Position numbers and translations under genes: made by a program. The notes beneath the pieces were generated by a model. The model worked only from the letters and a program-made list of their open reading frames with translations, did not search any database and was not told where the DNA came from. Shown here piece by piece: positions 8,057 to 16,515 of a stretch of DNA of 46,638 bases (position 1 is the stretch's first letter; each line of letters begins with the position of its first letter). Source of the DNA: Nafulsella turpanensis ZLM-10 (lineage in GTDB: Bacteria > Bacteroidota > Bacteroidia > Cytophagales > Cyclobacteriaceae); the NCBI RefSeq assembly GCF_000346615.1, contig NZ_ANNU01000018.1, positions 1 through 46,638 of the forward strand, in the 5' to 3' direction.

Positions 8057-8249
8057 AGTATTTCCGGAGCTCTCCTGGAGCTTTTTTACATCTACATTCA
8101 GTTTAAGCAACCCGCCTCAGGCTGCTTAAGTTTTTCAAACAGAGAAGGATCAGTAGCCTGTTTCGCCTCCTTTAGCCGCACAAGTTCCTGTACTTCAGCA
8201 TAATTTACTGAAATACATTACGCAGCCACCCCACAAAAGTAAAAAATAT

Positions 8250-8279
8250 TTTGCAGCTAAGGCGAATCCTGTAAATTTG
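8250..8279 (+). promoter_or_regulatory. Bacteroidota-type promoter for the E1 fusion gene
   Basis: TTTG (8250-8253) and TAAATTTG (8272-8279) are separated by 18 nt and match the Bacteroidota -33/-7 pattern TTTG and TAnnTTTG. The ATG of the E1 gene follows 18 nt later, implying a very short leader. This also argues against translation from the TTG at 8277. Confidence 0.6.
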
Positions 8280-8297
8280 TCAGATATCTATTATTTT

Positions 8298-10277
8298 ATG
8301 AAGTTCGACCGCCAAGATTTTTCCGACGAAGATTTATTACATGTCTACGAGGAGCTCCTGCGCCCCCGTATGATTGAAGAGAAAATGCTTATCCTCCTAC
8401 GCCAGAACAAAATCAGCAAGTGGTTTTCCGGTATTGGACAGGAGGGGGTGGCGGTAAGTGCTGCCCTCGCCCTGCAGGATAATGAATATATACTCCCCAT
8501 GCACCGTAACCTGGGTGTATTTACCGCTCGTAAGGTTCCTTTCAACCGCCTCTTCAGCCAGTTCCAGGGCAAGCGAAATGGCTTTACCAAAGGCCGCGAC
8601 CGCTCTTTCCACTTTGGAGCACCCGATTACCACATCGTAGGCATGATTTCGCACCTCGGTCCCCAAATGGCCCTGGCCGATGGTATTGCCCTGGCGCATA
8701 AGCTTAAAAAAGAAAATAAAATTGCCCTTGCCTTTACAGGCGACGGGGCCAGCAGCGAAGGCGACTTCCACGAAGCCCTTAATGTGGCTGCGGTATGGGA
8801 CCTGCCGGTTATTTTCCTGGTAGAAAATAATGGGTATGGCCTTTCCACCCCCAGCGAAGAGCAGTTCCGCTTTAAATATTTTATCGACAAAGGCCCCGGC
8901 TATGGAATGGAAACCGTGCAGCTCGATGGAAATAACATCCTGGAAATGTACGGCACCCTCCGTAAACTGGCGGCAGATATACGTAAAAATCCACGCCCAA
9001 TTTTAGTGGAAGCCCTCACCTTTAGGATGCGCGGCCACGAAGAGGCTTCAGGCACCAAATATGTTCCAAAGGAGCTCTTCGAAATATGGGGCAAAAAAGA
9101 TCCGGTAGAGAATTACGAAAAATTCCTGCTGAAGGAAGGGGTGCTGAACGAAGATAAAATAGCCACACTCCGTAAGCAGATTACTAAAGAAATAGAAGCA
9201 GGCTTAAAAGATGCTTTTGCCGAAGGGGAGCCGGTGGCCGATACCGCTCTGGAGCTGCAGGACATGTATGCCCCTCACGAGCAGGAAGTAATTAAGCCAG
9301 AAAGTAAGCAGACAGAAGAAAAACGTTTTGTCGATGCCATTTCCGATGCCCTTCGCCAGAGTATGGAGAAGTATCCGAACCTGGTACTCATGGGACAGGA
9401 TATTGCCGAATATGGAGGGGTATTTAAAATTACCGAAGGCTTTGTGCAGCAGTTTGGCAAAGAACGGGTACGAAATACGCCCCTCTGCGAATCGGCAATT
9501 ATTGGTACCGGCCTTGGCCTGAGCATTAACGGCTATAAAGCAATGGTGGAGATGCAGTTTGCCGACTTTGTTACCTGCGGCTTTAACCAGATTGTAAATA
9601 ACCTTGCTAAAATCCATTATCGCTGGGGGCAGCATGCCGATGTAGTGGTGCGTATGCCTACCGGTGCAGGCGTAGCGGCAGGCCCTTTTCACTCCCAGTC
9701 GAATGAAGCCTGGTTCTTCCACACTCCAGGCTTAAAAGTAGTGTATCCTTCAAACCCGCACGATGCCAAAGGACTCTTAAATGCTGCGCTGGAAGATCCA
9801 AATCCGGTTATTTTCTTCGAGCATAAAGCACTCTACCGCTCCCTCAGCGGACCTGTTCCAAACGATTATTATACAGAAGAGATTGGAAAGGCAAAACTGC
9901 TACAGGAAGGGGAAGATATGAGTATCATTACCTATGGTATGGGAGTACACTGGGCAAAGCAGTATATGGAAGAACACCCGGAGCTCAGCATCGACCTGCT
10001 CGACCTCCGCAGTCTGCTGCCATGGGACAAAGAAGCCGTGGCTGCCACAGTTAAAAGAACCGGAAAGGTGCTCATTCTGCACGAAGACTGCCTGACAGGC
10101 GGAATCGGCGGGGAAATTGCCGCCTGGATCGCCGAGCATTGCTTCCAGTATCTCGATGCCCCGGTAATGCGCGAAGCCAGCCTCGATACCGCCGTTCCTT
10201 TTGCGCCACCACTGGAGCAGAATTTCCTGCCTAAAAACAGGCTAACCAAGAAAATTGAATCTCTGGTTTCCTTTTAA
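8298..10277 (+). CDS. 2-oxoacid dehydrogenase E1, fused alpha and beta subunits
   Basis: This thiamine-diphosphate enzyme carries out oxidative decarboxylation of a 2-oxoacid and transfers the acyl group to a lipoyl E2. The alpha part (residues 1 to about 330) has the ThDP motif GDG (148-150) through NN (177-178). After a short linker rich in Glu and Lys (about 330-342) comes a full beta part beginning near RFVDAISDAL. Alpha2beta2 E1s of this type serve branched-chain oxoacid or pyruvate dehydrogenases; Bacteroidota fusions are usually labelled 2-oxoisovalerate dehydrogenase, so branched-chain substrates are the better guess. ATG 8298 is chosen over TTG 8277, which lies in the -7 element. No E2 or E3 gene is nearby. 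Confidence 0.9.
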   Translation: MKFDRQDFSDEDLLHVYEELLRPRMIEEKMLILLRQNKISKWFSGIGQEGVAVSAALALQDNEYILPMHRNLGVFTARKVPFNRLFSQFQGKRNGFTKGRDRSFHFGAPDYHIVGMISHLGPQMALADGIALAHKLKKENKIALAFTGDGASSEGDFHEALNVAAVWDLPVIFLVENNGYGLSTPSEEQFRFKYFIDKGPGYGMETVQLDGNNILEMYGTLRKLAADIRKNPRPILVEALTFRMRGHEEASGTKYVPKELFEIWGKKDPVENYEKFLLKEGVLNEDKIATLRKQITKEIEAGLKDAFAEGEPVADTALELQDMYAPHEQEVIKPESKQTEEKRFVDAISDALRQSMEKYPNLVLMGQDIAEYGGVFKITEGFVQQFGKERVRNTPLCESAIIGTGLGLSINGYKAMVEMQFADFVTCGFNQIVNNLAKIHYRWGQHADVVVRMPTGAGVAAGPFHSQSNEAWFFHTPGLKVVYPSNPHDAKGLLNAALEDPNPVIFFEHKALYRSLSGPVPNDYYTEEIGKAKLLQEGEDMSIITYGMGVHWAKQYMEEHPELSIDLLDLRSLLPWDKEAVAATVKRTGKVLILHEDCLTGGIGGEIAAWIAEHCFQYLDAPVMREASLDTAVPFAPPLEQNFLPKNRLTKKIESLVSF

Positions 10278-10381
10278 GAGGTGCCGGATGTATTGATACC
10301 CACCGAATGACAGAGGGGGTATACCTGCAAGAGGCAGAGAGTGGATAGAATGTGGATTGTGTTCTGATAAATGAAATCTGT

Positions 10382-11707
10382 TTGAAGCAACGAATTATTA
10401 AATATGGATTTTCCCTCTGGCTGGCCTTCTGCCTCCTCAGCGGACTTTCGCCCTGGAGCAGTGCAGCCATGGCGCAGGGAGGCTATCCGGACAAGGTGCT
10501 GGAAACAGTAAAAAAGAAAAAGCAGAAAAAGCGAAAGAAAAAGAACCCCAAGCCGAAGGAGAACCGAGGAACAGATGTAATGGAAATTCAGCCACCCCTC
10601 ATGGACCTCAGAAAACCGGGCAGTCGTGGAAAGAGAAAACTTCCTAAAAAAGATAAGTTTTATCAACCCGAACTCAACGATAACCGCAGCCTAAGGCTAA
10701 AGCAGAAAAAGGAAGAGCGGCAGCGAACCATCTTCTCAGGTCGGCTGAAAGAAGATCGGAACGAAGGGCCGGCCCCTGGCACCCATTATAAAGGACGAAT
10801 AAAGCGGCAGGAAATAGACAATAATCAGCAGGGCACCCGGCATGCTGGTAGTATTCGTGTTAAACCTTCTGAAATAAGCGAACCCGGCAAGGGGCAGGAA
10901 CATAGCCGAAAGGAATTCAGAAAGCACCAGCAACGCAATGGCACCGGCTTTGCCGGAAGAGGGAGCGTCCCTAAAAAGCAGGTGCGGGAGCCGGGAGTCC
11001 ACCATCAGGATAGGCCCGGGAGTTTATCGAAGAAGTGGGGCAACAGTACCGAGGCCGCTTCTCATGCCGGGCACATGAGAGTCCGTAAGGATGAGATGAA
11101 CGAGCCCGGCACTCTGCACAGCGACAGAAAGGAATCAGTAGGCAGAAAATACAGCAGCTATGAAGGAAGCCGCCACAGCGGCGACCATAAAATAGCTAAA
11201 AAGTATGTTAAAAAGCCCGGCACTCACTATTCTGAGCGAAAGAAGAGTATGGCCGGGCAGTATGAAAGCACCGTCGGCACGAACTATGCAGGTACTGAGC
11301 GTGTTAAAAAGAAGTACCTGAAGGAACCAGGCACCCTGCACAGCGACAGAAAGCGCTCTCTTGCCAGACAATACAGTAGTACAAGGGCTACGGGTTTCCG
11401 GGGACATATTAAAGTGCTCAGTCGCCGGCAGGAATCGCGCTTCTACGAAGAACTCTCATACGAGATGCATCAGTACGAAGGAAGCATTAAGATAAAATCA
11501 AGGCATCGAAATATGCATCCAAGTGCAGCCGCCCGAAAAAACGTGGTGATGCGCTCCAGAGAAATGGCAGAGCGCAGGCGCGGGCTCCACAGGTGGTGGA
11601 ACAAACTATGGGACCGTGGCCAGCCGGAGGTTGTAAAAGAAGAGGCAAAGAAGCCCCGTTACGATGGGGATGAAGGAGAAATTTGGGATAAAAGCAGAGA
11701 ATGGTAA
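10382..11707 (+). CDS. Secreted, very basic repeat protein of unknown function
   Basis: I do not recognise this 441-residue protein. A TTG start at 10382 gives a clean Sec signal peptide (basic KQR, hydrophobic core, AMAQ cleavage region); a GTG at 10352 would add ten residues. A Lys/Arg-rich segment follows (about residues 43-60). Residues 131-352 form six tandem repeats of 36-38 residues, each opening with (E/A/K)PG followed by HSDRK-like residues, a central Tyr/Ser stretch, an AG or GH turn and a basic end such as KKYxK. The protein is strikingly rich in Lys, Arg, His, Ser and Gly. Its stop codon is 1 nt before the ytxJ ATG, so both are probably cotranslated. It is probably periplasmic or surface-located and could bind polyanions; that is inference. 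Confidence 0.75.
   Translation: MKQRIIKYGFSLWLAFCLLSGLSPWSSAAMAQGGYPDKVLETVKKKKQKKRKKKNPKPKENRGTDVMEIQPPLMDLRKPGSRGKRKLPKKDKFYQPELNDNRSLRLKQKKEERQRTIFSGRLKEDRNEGPAPGTHYKGRIKRQEIDNNQQGTRHAGSIRVKPSEISEPGKGQEHSRKEFRKHQQRNGTGFAGRGSVPKKQVREPGVHHQDRPGSLSKKWGNSTEAASHAGHMRVRKDEMNEPGTLHSDRKESVGRKYSSYEGSRHSGDHKIAKKYVKKPGTHYSERKKSMAGQYESTVGTNYAGTERVKKKYLKEPGTLHSDRKRSLARQYSSTRATGFRGHIKVLSRRQESRFYEELSYEMHQYEGSIKIKSRHRNMHPSAAARKNVVMRSREMAERRRGLHRWWNKLWDRGQPEVVKEEAKKPRYDGDEGEIWDKSREW
10772..11437 (+). repeat. Six ~37-codon repeats within the basic protein gene
   Basis: The repeats begin at 10772, 10880, 10988, 11102, 11213 and 11324. At the DNA level the fourth and sixth units share the identical stretch CTGCACAGCGACAGAAAG. 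The first two units have diverged most, which suggests that the array grew by duplication at its 3' end. Confidence 0.7.
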
Positions 11708-11708
11708 T

Positions 11709-12047
11709 ATGAAGTGGAATCAACTTAATTCTGAACAAGCACTGGAGGCCATAAAAGAGCACTCAGCCGATAAAGCAATCATTATTTTCAAGCACAGCAC
11801 CCGCTGTCCGGTAAGCCAGATGGCTCTCAGCTGGTTCGAGCGTTCCTGGAAAGAGGAGGAAATGAAAGGGGTAGAGCCTTACTTTCTCGACCTCATCAGT
11901 TACCGCCCGGTTTCCGGAAAGGTAGCCGAAATATTTAATGTTCAGCACGAATCGCCACAGCTCCTGCTCATACGTAATGGCAAGTGTACCTACCACCGCT
12001 CTCATTCGAATATCTCTTATAAAGAGCTTCAGAAGGAATTAGGCTAA
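11709..12047 (+). CDS. ytxJ: Bacilliredoxin YtxJ (BrxC-like)
   Basis: YtxJ/BrxC proteins are monothiol thioredoxin-fold bacilliredoxins that reverse S-bacillithiolation of proteins. The 112-residue protein has the active-site motif TRCPVS with its single Cys at position 33, where Bacillus BrxC has TCPIS. The fold elements IIIFKHS before it and ESPQLLLIRNG after it fit the family. The ATG at 11709 lies 1 nt after the stop of the basic repeat protein; a longer in-frame start at 11664 would overlap that gene. With bshC in the same window the bacillithiol role is well supported. A strong hairpin follows. Confidence 0.88.
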   Translation: MKWNQLNSEQALEAIKEHSADKAIIIFKHSTRCPVSQMALSWFERSWKEEEMKGVEPYFLDLISYRPVSGKVAEIFNVQHESPQLLLIRNGKCTYHRSHSNISYKELQKELG

Positions 12048-12070
12048 AGAAAAGCCAGGGAGATAAATCT

Positions 12071-12111
12071 AAAAGAGGCAGCTTTAATTTTTAAGGCTGC
12101 CTCTTTTCTTC
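12071..12111. terminator. Bidirectional terminator between ytxJ and osmC
   Basis: The arms AAAAGAGGCAGC (12071-12082) and GCTGCCTCTTTT (12096-12107) are perfectly complementary, with further pairing toward the loop. The A-run and T-run on either side suit termination from both converging genes. Confidence 0.8.
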
Positions 12112-12157
12112 TTATAGAACAGCATGTACGCCAGCTGTTTTCTATCATAAAGGGACA

Positions 12158-12565
12158 TCAAAAATCAAAATTGATCACCTGCTCAATTTCCGGATGAAGG
12201 CTTAGTGCAACCGGGCAGGTGCGTGCCGCATTCTTCAGCTTTTGTACCTGGGCCGCACTTAAAGCGGGGGCATTTTTCCAGCTGAAGTGGATTTCAATCT
12301 TCGATATACGGCGCGGCTCTGCGGCCATATGTTTGGTGGTGCTGAGGGACAGGCCTTCGAGGGAGATATCTTCCCGCTGGGCTACAATCCCCATAATCGT
12401 CATCATACAGCTGCCGAGTGCCGCGCATACCAAATCGGTAGGCGAAAAAGCCTCACCCTTTCCCTGATTATCCACAGGGGCATCGGTAATGATTCTGTTA
12501 GACGATTTTAAGTGGGTAGCTTCCGTCCGTAAGCTTCCCAGGTATTTTCCTTCTATGGTTGGCAT
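12158..12565 (-). CDS. OsmC family peroxidase-like protein
   Basis: This is an OsmC/Ohr superfamily protein of 135 residues. These small dimeric enzymes reduce organic hydroperoxides with a pair of cysteines. C53 in LGSCMM and C117 in TCPV are the expected catalytic pair, and the FSPTDLVCAALGSC block (40-53) is typical. It belongs to the OsmC/YhfA-like group rather than clear Ohr. It converges on ytxJ and diverges from the gene at 12634 with only 68 nt between starts, so the two promoters must overlap. Confidence 0.88.
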   Translation of the reverse strand: MPTIEGKYLGSLRTEATHLKSSNRIITDAPVDNQGKGEAFSPTDLVCAALGSCMMTIMGIVAQREDISLEGLSLSTTKHMAAEPRRISKIEIHFSWKNAPALSAAQVQKLKNAARTCPVALSLHPEIEQVINFDF

Positions 12566-12633
12566 AAACTTATAGGGTTCTTTTTTGTTAATTTATTAAT
12601 TCATATTTTTATAGACAAACCTCTTTCGCTGGC

Positions 12634-13374
12634 ATGAAGGCTCAACCGCTCAACACTCTGCTCCTGCTCTTATTTTTTTCCCTGGCAGGCATTTCTTCTT
12701 TACAGGCACAGGACGATGAAGAGGAAGAATATACCCGTGAGTTTGTGGGTGGTGTAAACCTCAATACCAATGGCGGTATTGTTGGTTTAGGAGGCCTTAC
12801 TTTCAAATATTCCACCCTTCTTCGGCCGGGACTTTACCGGAGTCTTACCTTTGAAGCAGTAAACGTAAAACATGCCAAGGAAACCCGCTATCCTTCTTTC
12901 TCCGGCGGCACCTTTATACTGGGTAAAGTTAACTATTTATATTCGTTGCGCTTTAGCCTTGGGCTCGAAAAAATAGTGTTTAAAAGAGGGGTACAGCAGG
13001 GCGTTCAGGTAAATGTACTGGCGTCGGCAGGGCCTTCGATTGGCATTATTTCGCCTTACTATGTAGAGTATGCTGATGGCTCAGGCAACTATGCCAATTC
13101 CATTCCTTACCGGCCAGGACTTAACCCCAGTGGCATTTACGGGCCGGGGCGGCCGCTCCAGGGTATTGGAGAATCTAAAATAAGCCCGGGTCTGCATGTT
13201 CGTACCGGTGTTGGCTTTGAGTTTGGCACCTTCGAATCGAACATCAGCGGCTTGGAGCTGGGCCTCCTGCTCGAAGCCTTCCCTAAGCGCATTCAAATAT
13301 TATCTGAGGCAGATACCCAATGGTTTTTCCCCTCAGCTTATCTTACTTTCTTCTTTTTTGGCAGCCGAAGTTAG
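12634..13374 (+). CDS. Putative outer-membrane beta-barrel protein
   Basis: This is a 246-residue protein with an N-terminal signal peptide (Leu/Phe-rich core, cleavage after LQAQ) followed by an acidic stretch DDEEEE. The rest alternates hydrophobic and polar residues with many Gly and aromatic residues, for example VGGVNLNTNGGIVGLGG and LEAFPKRIQIL, and ends in a hydrophobic aromatic segment. That pattern fits an outer-membrane beta-barrel of eight to ten strands. No named family is recognised. It lies 67 nt upstream of the lipA start in the same direction, but lipA has its own promoter-like element. Confidence 0.7.
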   Translation: MKAQPLNTLLLLLFFSLAGISSLQAQDDEEEEYTREFVGGVNLNTNGGIVGLGGLTFKYSTLLRPGLYRSLTFEAVNVKHAKETRYPSFSGGTFILGKVNYLYSLRFSLGLEKIVFKRGVQQGVQVNVLASAGPSIGIISPYYVEYADGSGNYANSIPYRPGLNPSGIYGPGRPLQGIGESKISPGLHVRTGVGFEFGTFESNISGLELGLLLEAFPKRIQILSEADTQWFFPSAYLTFFFFGSRS

Positions 13375-13410
13375 CCCATGTTAAGCCTGGGTGAAGTCCG
13401 CAGAATTGCC

Positions 13411-13418
13411 TACCTTTG
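13411..13418 (+). promoter_or_regulatory. Putative -7 element for lipA
   Basis: TACCTTTG matches TAnnTTTG and lies 23 nt before the lipA ATG at 13442. No good -33 TTG is seen at the right distance. Its position downstream of the GTG at 13391 favours the later start. Confidence 0.4.
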
Positions 13419-13441
13419 TTAATGAACAACGAAAGGCTCAG

Positions 13442-14320
13442 ATGATAGAATTACCAGTGATATCAGAAGAAGCGAGCAAGCGTAAAAAGCCTGACTGGTT
13501 GCGCGTAAAGCTTCCGGTAGGAAAAGAATATGCGAGCGTTCGCAAATTAGTCGACCAATATAAACTTCATACCATTTGCGAGAGTGGCAACTGCCCGAAT
13601 ATGGGCGAATGCTGGGGCGCCGGCACTGCCACTTTTATGATATTAGGCAACGTATGTACCCGTAGCTGCAGCTTTTGTGCCGTAGCAACCGGCCGGCCGC
13701 CGGAGTACGATGAGGACGAACCTCGTCGTGTAGCCGAAGCCATTAAGCTGATGGGAGTTAAACATGCCGTCCTTACTTCGGTAAACCGCGATGAACTAAA
13801 AGACCGTGGTGCCGAAATCTGGTACCAGACCGTGGTAGAAACCAAGAAGCTAAGCCCCGAAACCACTATCGAAACGCTTATCCCTGATGTGAAAAGCAAT
13901 TGGGATGCCCTCTACCGCATGATTAGTGCCGGGCAGGAAGTGGTTTCGCACAATATGGAAACGGTAGAGCGCCTGTACCGCCGCGTGAGGCCACAGGCAA
14001 AATACCAGCGTAGCCTTGACCAGATAAAGCTCACCAAGGAGTACGGCAAACGCACTAAAACAGGCATTATGCTTGGCCTGGGCGAAACGCCGGACGAGGT
14101 ACACAAGGCAATGGACGATCTGGCCGCGCATGGCTGCGACATCCTTACCTTAGGGCAATATCTGCAGCCTACTAAAATGCATATTGAGGTGGCCGAATTT
14201 ATCCACCCCGATTTATTTGATGCTTACCGGGAGGAAGGCCTGAAAAGAGGACTTAAATATGTGGAATCCGGCCCTTTGGTACGTTCTTCTTACCATGCCG
14301 AACGGCATGTAAATGTGTAA
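13442..14320 (+). CDS. lipA: Lipoyl synthase LipA
   Basis: LipA is a radical-SAM enzyme that inserts two sulfurs into octanoyl groups on lipoyl-domain proteins such as E2 and GcvH. Both cluster motifs are intact: the auxiliary cluster ligands C46, C51 and C57 (CX4CX5C) and the radical-SAM ligands C72, C76 and C79 (CX3CX2C). The C-terminal RSSY, a ligand motif for the auxiliary cluster, is present. The 292-residue length is normal. ATG 13442 is preferred over the in-frame GTG at 13391, which lies upstream of the promoter-like element. Its products serve the E1-type complex and the glycine cleavage system, both with genes nearby. Confidence 0.96.
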   Translation: MIELPVISEEASKRKKPDWLRVKLPVGKEYASVRKLVDQYKLHTICESGNCPNMGECWGAGTATFMILGNVCTRSCSFCAVATGRPPEYDEDEPRRVAEAIKLMGVKHAVLTSVNRDELKDRGAEIWYQTVVETKKLSPETTIETLIPDVKSNWDALYRMISAGQEVVSHNMETVERLYRRVRPQAKYQRSLDQIKLTKEYGKRTKTGIMLGLGETPDEVHKAMDDLAAHGCDILTLGQYLQPTKMHIEVAEFIHPDLFDAYREEGLKRGLKYVESGPLVRSSYHAERHVNV

Positions 14321-14346
14321 ATTATTAGCAGTCACCCTGTTAGAAG

Positions 14347-14373
14347 AGCCTTTCCTTCCGGAAGGGCTTTTTT
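14347..14373 (+). terminator. Terminator after lipA
   Basis: A GC-rich dyad (AGCC...TTCCGGAA...GGGCT, 14347-14368) with a small bulge is followed by a run of T. It lies 26 nt after the lipA stop codon. Confidence 0.7.
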
Positions 14374-14493
14374 ATTTTCTATTAATATTACTTCTGTACC
14401 ATCCAACAATATCTGCCGCACAACAGAGTTATAAGTTTTGTATCATTGTAATACTAATACACTCAGCTAGTTAAATAAGTAGAAAAAATAGGG

Positions 14494-15129
14494 ATGGGAA
14501 TGTGTAGTAGAAGAAATAATACCATTTTAGCGTTAGCCATCAGTAGCCTTATGTTACTGGGCGCCTGCGAAGAAATGACAGAAGTGGTACCGGAACAGGC
14601 AGAGGTGCCGGGTACGGCAAAAGAAGCCGCCGCTGCGGCTGATATTGAAAAATATGTAATCCTGACCGGTGAGCACCACGCAACCCTAAGTTTTGAAAAT
14701 GTTGCGCTGGACCAGTTAAAGTTTAATGCCCTTTTTGATAGTACCGCCATTTACTCCACTATTGATCCTGCCAACCAGGCCGACATCAATAAGCTGTACG
14801 GAATGGCCGACTGCAACAGCTACCACCATACCAACAGCGCCCGCTTCGGCTGGAGGTGGCACGAAGAGCAGCTGGAAATATGGGCATATACCTATGTAAA
14901 TGGCGAAAGAAATTCAGCTTTCGTAGATACTGTTTCGCTGGGTGTGTTTAATGAGTATGAAATTAGCTTCGAAGATAATAATTACCGCTTCCGGCTAAAC
15001 GAGAAAGAAGTAGAAATGCCCCGCCAGTGCGAGGCCACAGCTGAAGGATATAAACTGTTCCCTTACTTCGGTGGTGATGAAACCGCCCCCCACGATATCA
15101 GTATCTGGATAGAAGAATTAAAGAACTAA
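14494..15129 (+). CDS. Putative lipoprotein of unknown function
   Basis: This encodes 211 residues with a lipoprotein signal peptide ending in the lipobox LLGAC (Cys at about residue 25), after an Arg-Arg pair and a hydrophobic core. An Ala-rich acidic linker follows. The mature domain has many aromatic and acidic residues (for example ARFGWRWHEEQLEIWAYTY) and two Cys outside the signal, C107 and C179, that could form a disulfide. It is probably a beta-sandwich periplasmic domain, but I do not recognise a family. It is a single gene with a terminator on each side. A second ATG two codons in could also be the start. Confidence 0.7.
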   Translation: MGMCSRRNNTILALAISSLMLLGACEEMTEVVPEQAEVPGTAKEAAAAADIEKYVILTGEHHATLSFENVALDQLKFNALFDSTAIYSTIDPANQADINKLYGMADCNSYHHTNSARFGWRWHEEQLEIWAYTYVNGERNSAFVDTVSLGVFNEYEISFEDNNYRFRLNEKEVEMPRQCEATAEGYKLFPYFGGDETAPHDISIWIEELKN

Positions 15130-15204
15130 AGATAATCCTCTGTTAAACGTGTAATCTGAGTTCGAGAGTTGTTTGTTGTTAGTAGTTTTGTTAAAGGTGA
15201 AGAG

Positions 15205-15232
15205 CGGCTGGTTGAAAGACTGGCCGTTTTTT
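15205..15232 (+). terminator. Terminator downstream of the 14494 lipoprotein gene
   Basis: The arms CGGCTGG (15205-15211) and CTGGCCG (15220-15226) pair with two G-T wobbles and are followed by six T residues. It lies about 75 nt past the stop codon. Confidence 0.55.
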
Positions 15233-15371
15233 ATTTTTCTGAGATGCCTGCAACAAAATATTTCTTGGAAAAGCTGGCTAGCACTTGCAGCAAAAAGGAT
15301 ACAGCAGGCTTTCTTTTTTCATCATCTTGTTTAATTATTCTGCTTCCTTAACTACCGCTAATCCATTTCAG

Positions 15372-15403
15372 TTTGTAAGCTTTCTGCCATTTCCTTACCT
15401 TCG
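15372..15403 (+). promoter_or_regulatory. Weak promoter candidate for the epimerase-like gene
   Basis: TTTG (15372-15375), a 20-nt spacer and TACCTTCG (15396-15403) give a -33/-7 pair with one mismatch to TAnnTTTG. The ATG is 48 nt downstream. Confidence 0.35.
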
Positions 15404-15450
15404 CCCTATTTCCAGTTGGTCCCTTTTTAGTTTTAAGCTTTGAAATTATT

Positions 15451-16404
15451 ATGCAAACGATATTAGGCGCCGGTGGTGCCATTGGCCATCAGTTAGCCCG
15501 GGAACTCCACCAGTATACCAGAAATATCAGGCTGGTGAGCAGAAACCCGCAAAAGGTAAATACCACAGATACTCTTTTCCCTGCCGACCTTTCTGATGTA
15601 TCGCAGGTCGACAGGGCCATTGAAGGCTCTAAGGTGGTATACCTGACCGTAGGCTTTGAATATAATATAAAGGCTTGGCGCAAAAACTGGCCTCCCCTCA
15701 TGCGGCGGGTCATTGGCGCCTGTAAGAAGTACGATGCTAAACTGGTGTTCTTTGATAATGTGTATATGTATGATTCAAAATATGTATACCACATGACGGA
15801 AGAAACCCCTGTACGACCGGTAAGTAAAAAAGGAGCCGTAAGGGAGCAGATTGCCCAGATGCTGCTTGCAGAGCTTGAGCGGAATGAGCTAACGGCTCTT
15901 ATTGCCCGTGCGGCTGACTTCATCGGTCCTAAAAACAGCATCCCGGTGGAGATGGTGTATAAGAACTTCCGGAAGGGAAAAAAAGCCGACTGGTTTGCAG
16001 ATGTTAATAAAGTCCATTCCTTTACCTATACCCTCGATGCTGCTAAAGCCACCGCTCTTTTAGGGAATACTCCCGCTGCTTATAAGCAGGTGTGGCACCT
16101 ACCTACCCACCATGCACCTCTTACCGGAAAACAGTGGATTGAACTCTTTGCACAGGAAATGGAGGTTAAAGCCCGTTACCGCGAACTGCCTGCCTGGCTA
16201 CTCAGCTCCCTGGGTGTTTTTATGCCCCTTATGCGGGAATTCAGGGAAATGAATTACCAGTACGACAGGGACTACTTCTTCGACAGCAGTAAGTTCGACA
16301 AAAGATTCGGACTAAAACCCACCCCTCCTCAGGAAGCGGTACGACAAACTATTGAAACCCTGGAACAGGAGCATTCCGCAGCACCAATCGCAAACATAAA
16401 ATAA
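15451..16404 (+). CDS. NAD-dependent epimerase/dehydratase-like protein
   Basis: This is an extended short-chain dehydrogenase-type protein of 317 residues. It has an N-terminal Rossmann nucleotide motif GAGGAIG (6-12), an acidic VSRNP segment after the second strand, and FFDNVYMYDSKYVYHMTEETP in place of the usual SDR active-site region. The canonical YxxxK is not clear. Such proteins act on nucleotide sugars or are NADP-dependent reductases or regulators, and the substrate cannot be told. ATG 15451 directly starts the first beta strand, so there is no leader sequence. It converges on gcvP across a bidirectional hairpin. Confidence 0.8.
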   Translation: MQTILGAGGAIGHQLARELHQYTRNIRLVSRNPQKVNTTDTLFPADLSDVSQVDRAIEGSKVVYLTVGFEYNIKAWRKNWPPLMRRVIGACKKYDAKLVFFDNVYMYDSKYVYHMTEETPVRPVSKKGAVREQIAQMLLAELERNELTALIARAADFIGPKNSIPVEMVYKNFRKGKKADWFADVNKVHSFTYTLDAAKATALLGNTPAAYKQVWHLPTHHAPLTGKQWIELFAQEMEVKARYRELPAWLLSSLGVFMPLMREFREMNYQYDRDYFFDSSKFDKRFGLKPTPPQEAVRQTIETLEQEHSAAPIANIK

Positions 16405-16465
16405 ATACAGCAGCAGCTAAACGTGGACAGGCCATTTAGCTAATGCACCTGATTCATTCCAAAAA

Positions 16466-16498
16466 AAGAGGCTGCCTGTGATGGGCAGCCTCTTCTTG
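16466..16498. terminator. Bidirectional terminator between epimerase and gcvP
   Basis: The arms AAGAGGCTGCC (16466-16476) and GGCAGCCTCTT (16484-16494) are perfectly complementary with a 7-nt loop. An A-run precedes and T-rich sequence follows, so it works in both directions. Confidence 0.8.
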
Positions 16499-16515
16499 TT
16501 TTCTAAAACAATTAT

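Larger units (their letters stand above)
15130..15450. other. Intergenic region without a gene (321 bp)
   Basis: This holds a terminator hairpin (15205-15232) and a promoter-like pair (15372-15403). A 60-codon frame at 15169-15351 runs straight through the hairpin and has no coding character, so I see no gene here. Confidence 0.6.

Noticed and set aside
8057-8110. N-terminal extension of the M16 peptidase from TTG 8110
   Set aside because: The ATG at 8056 aligns with the family start, and the extension is unlike the family.
10772-11437. CRISPR-like array suggested by repeating DNA
   Set aside because: The repeats are in-frame coding units of uneven similarity, with no constant repeat and variable spacer pattern.
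15169-15351. 60-codon + strand frame
   Set aside because: It reads through a terminator hairpin and has low-complexity, non-protein-like content.
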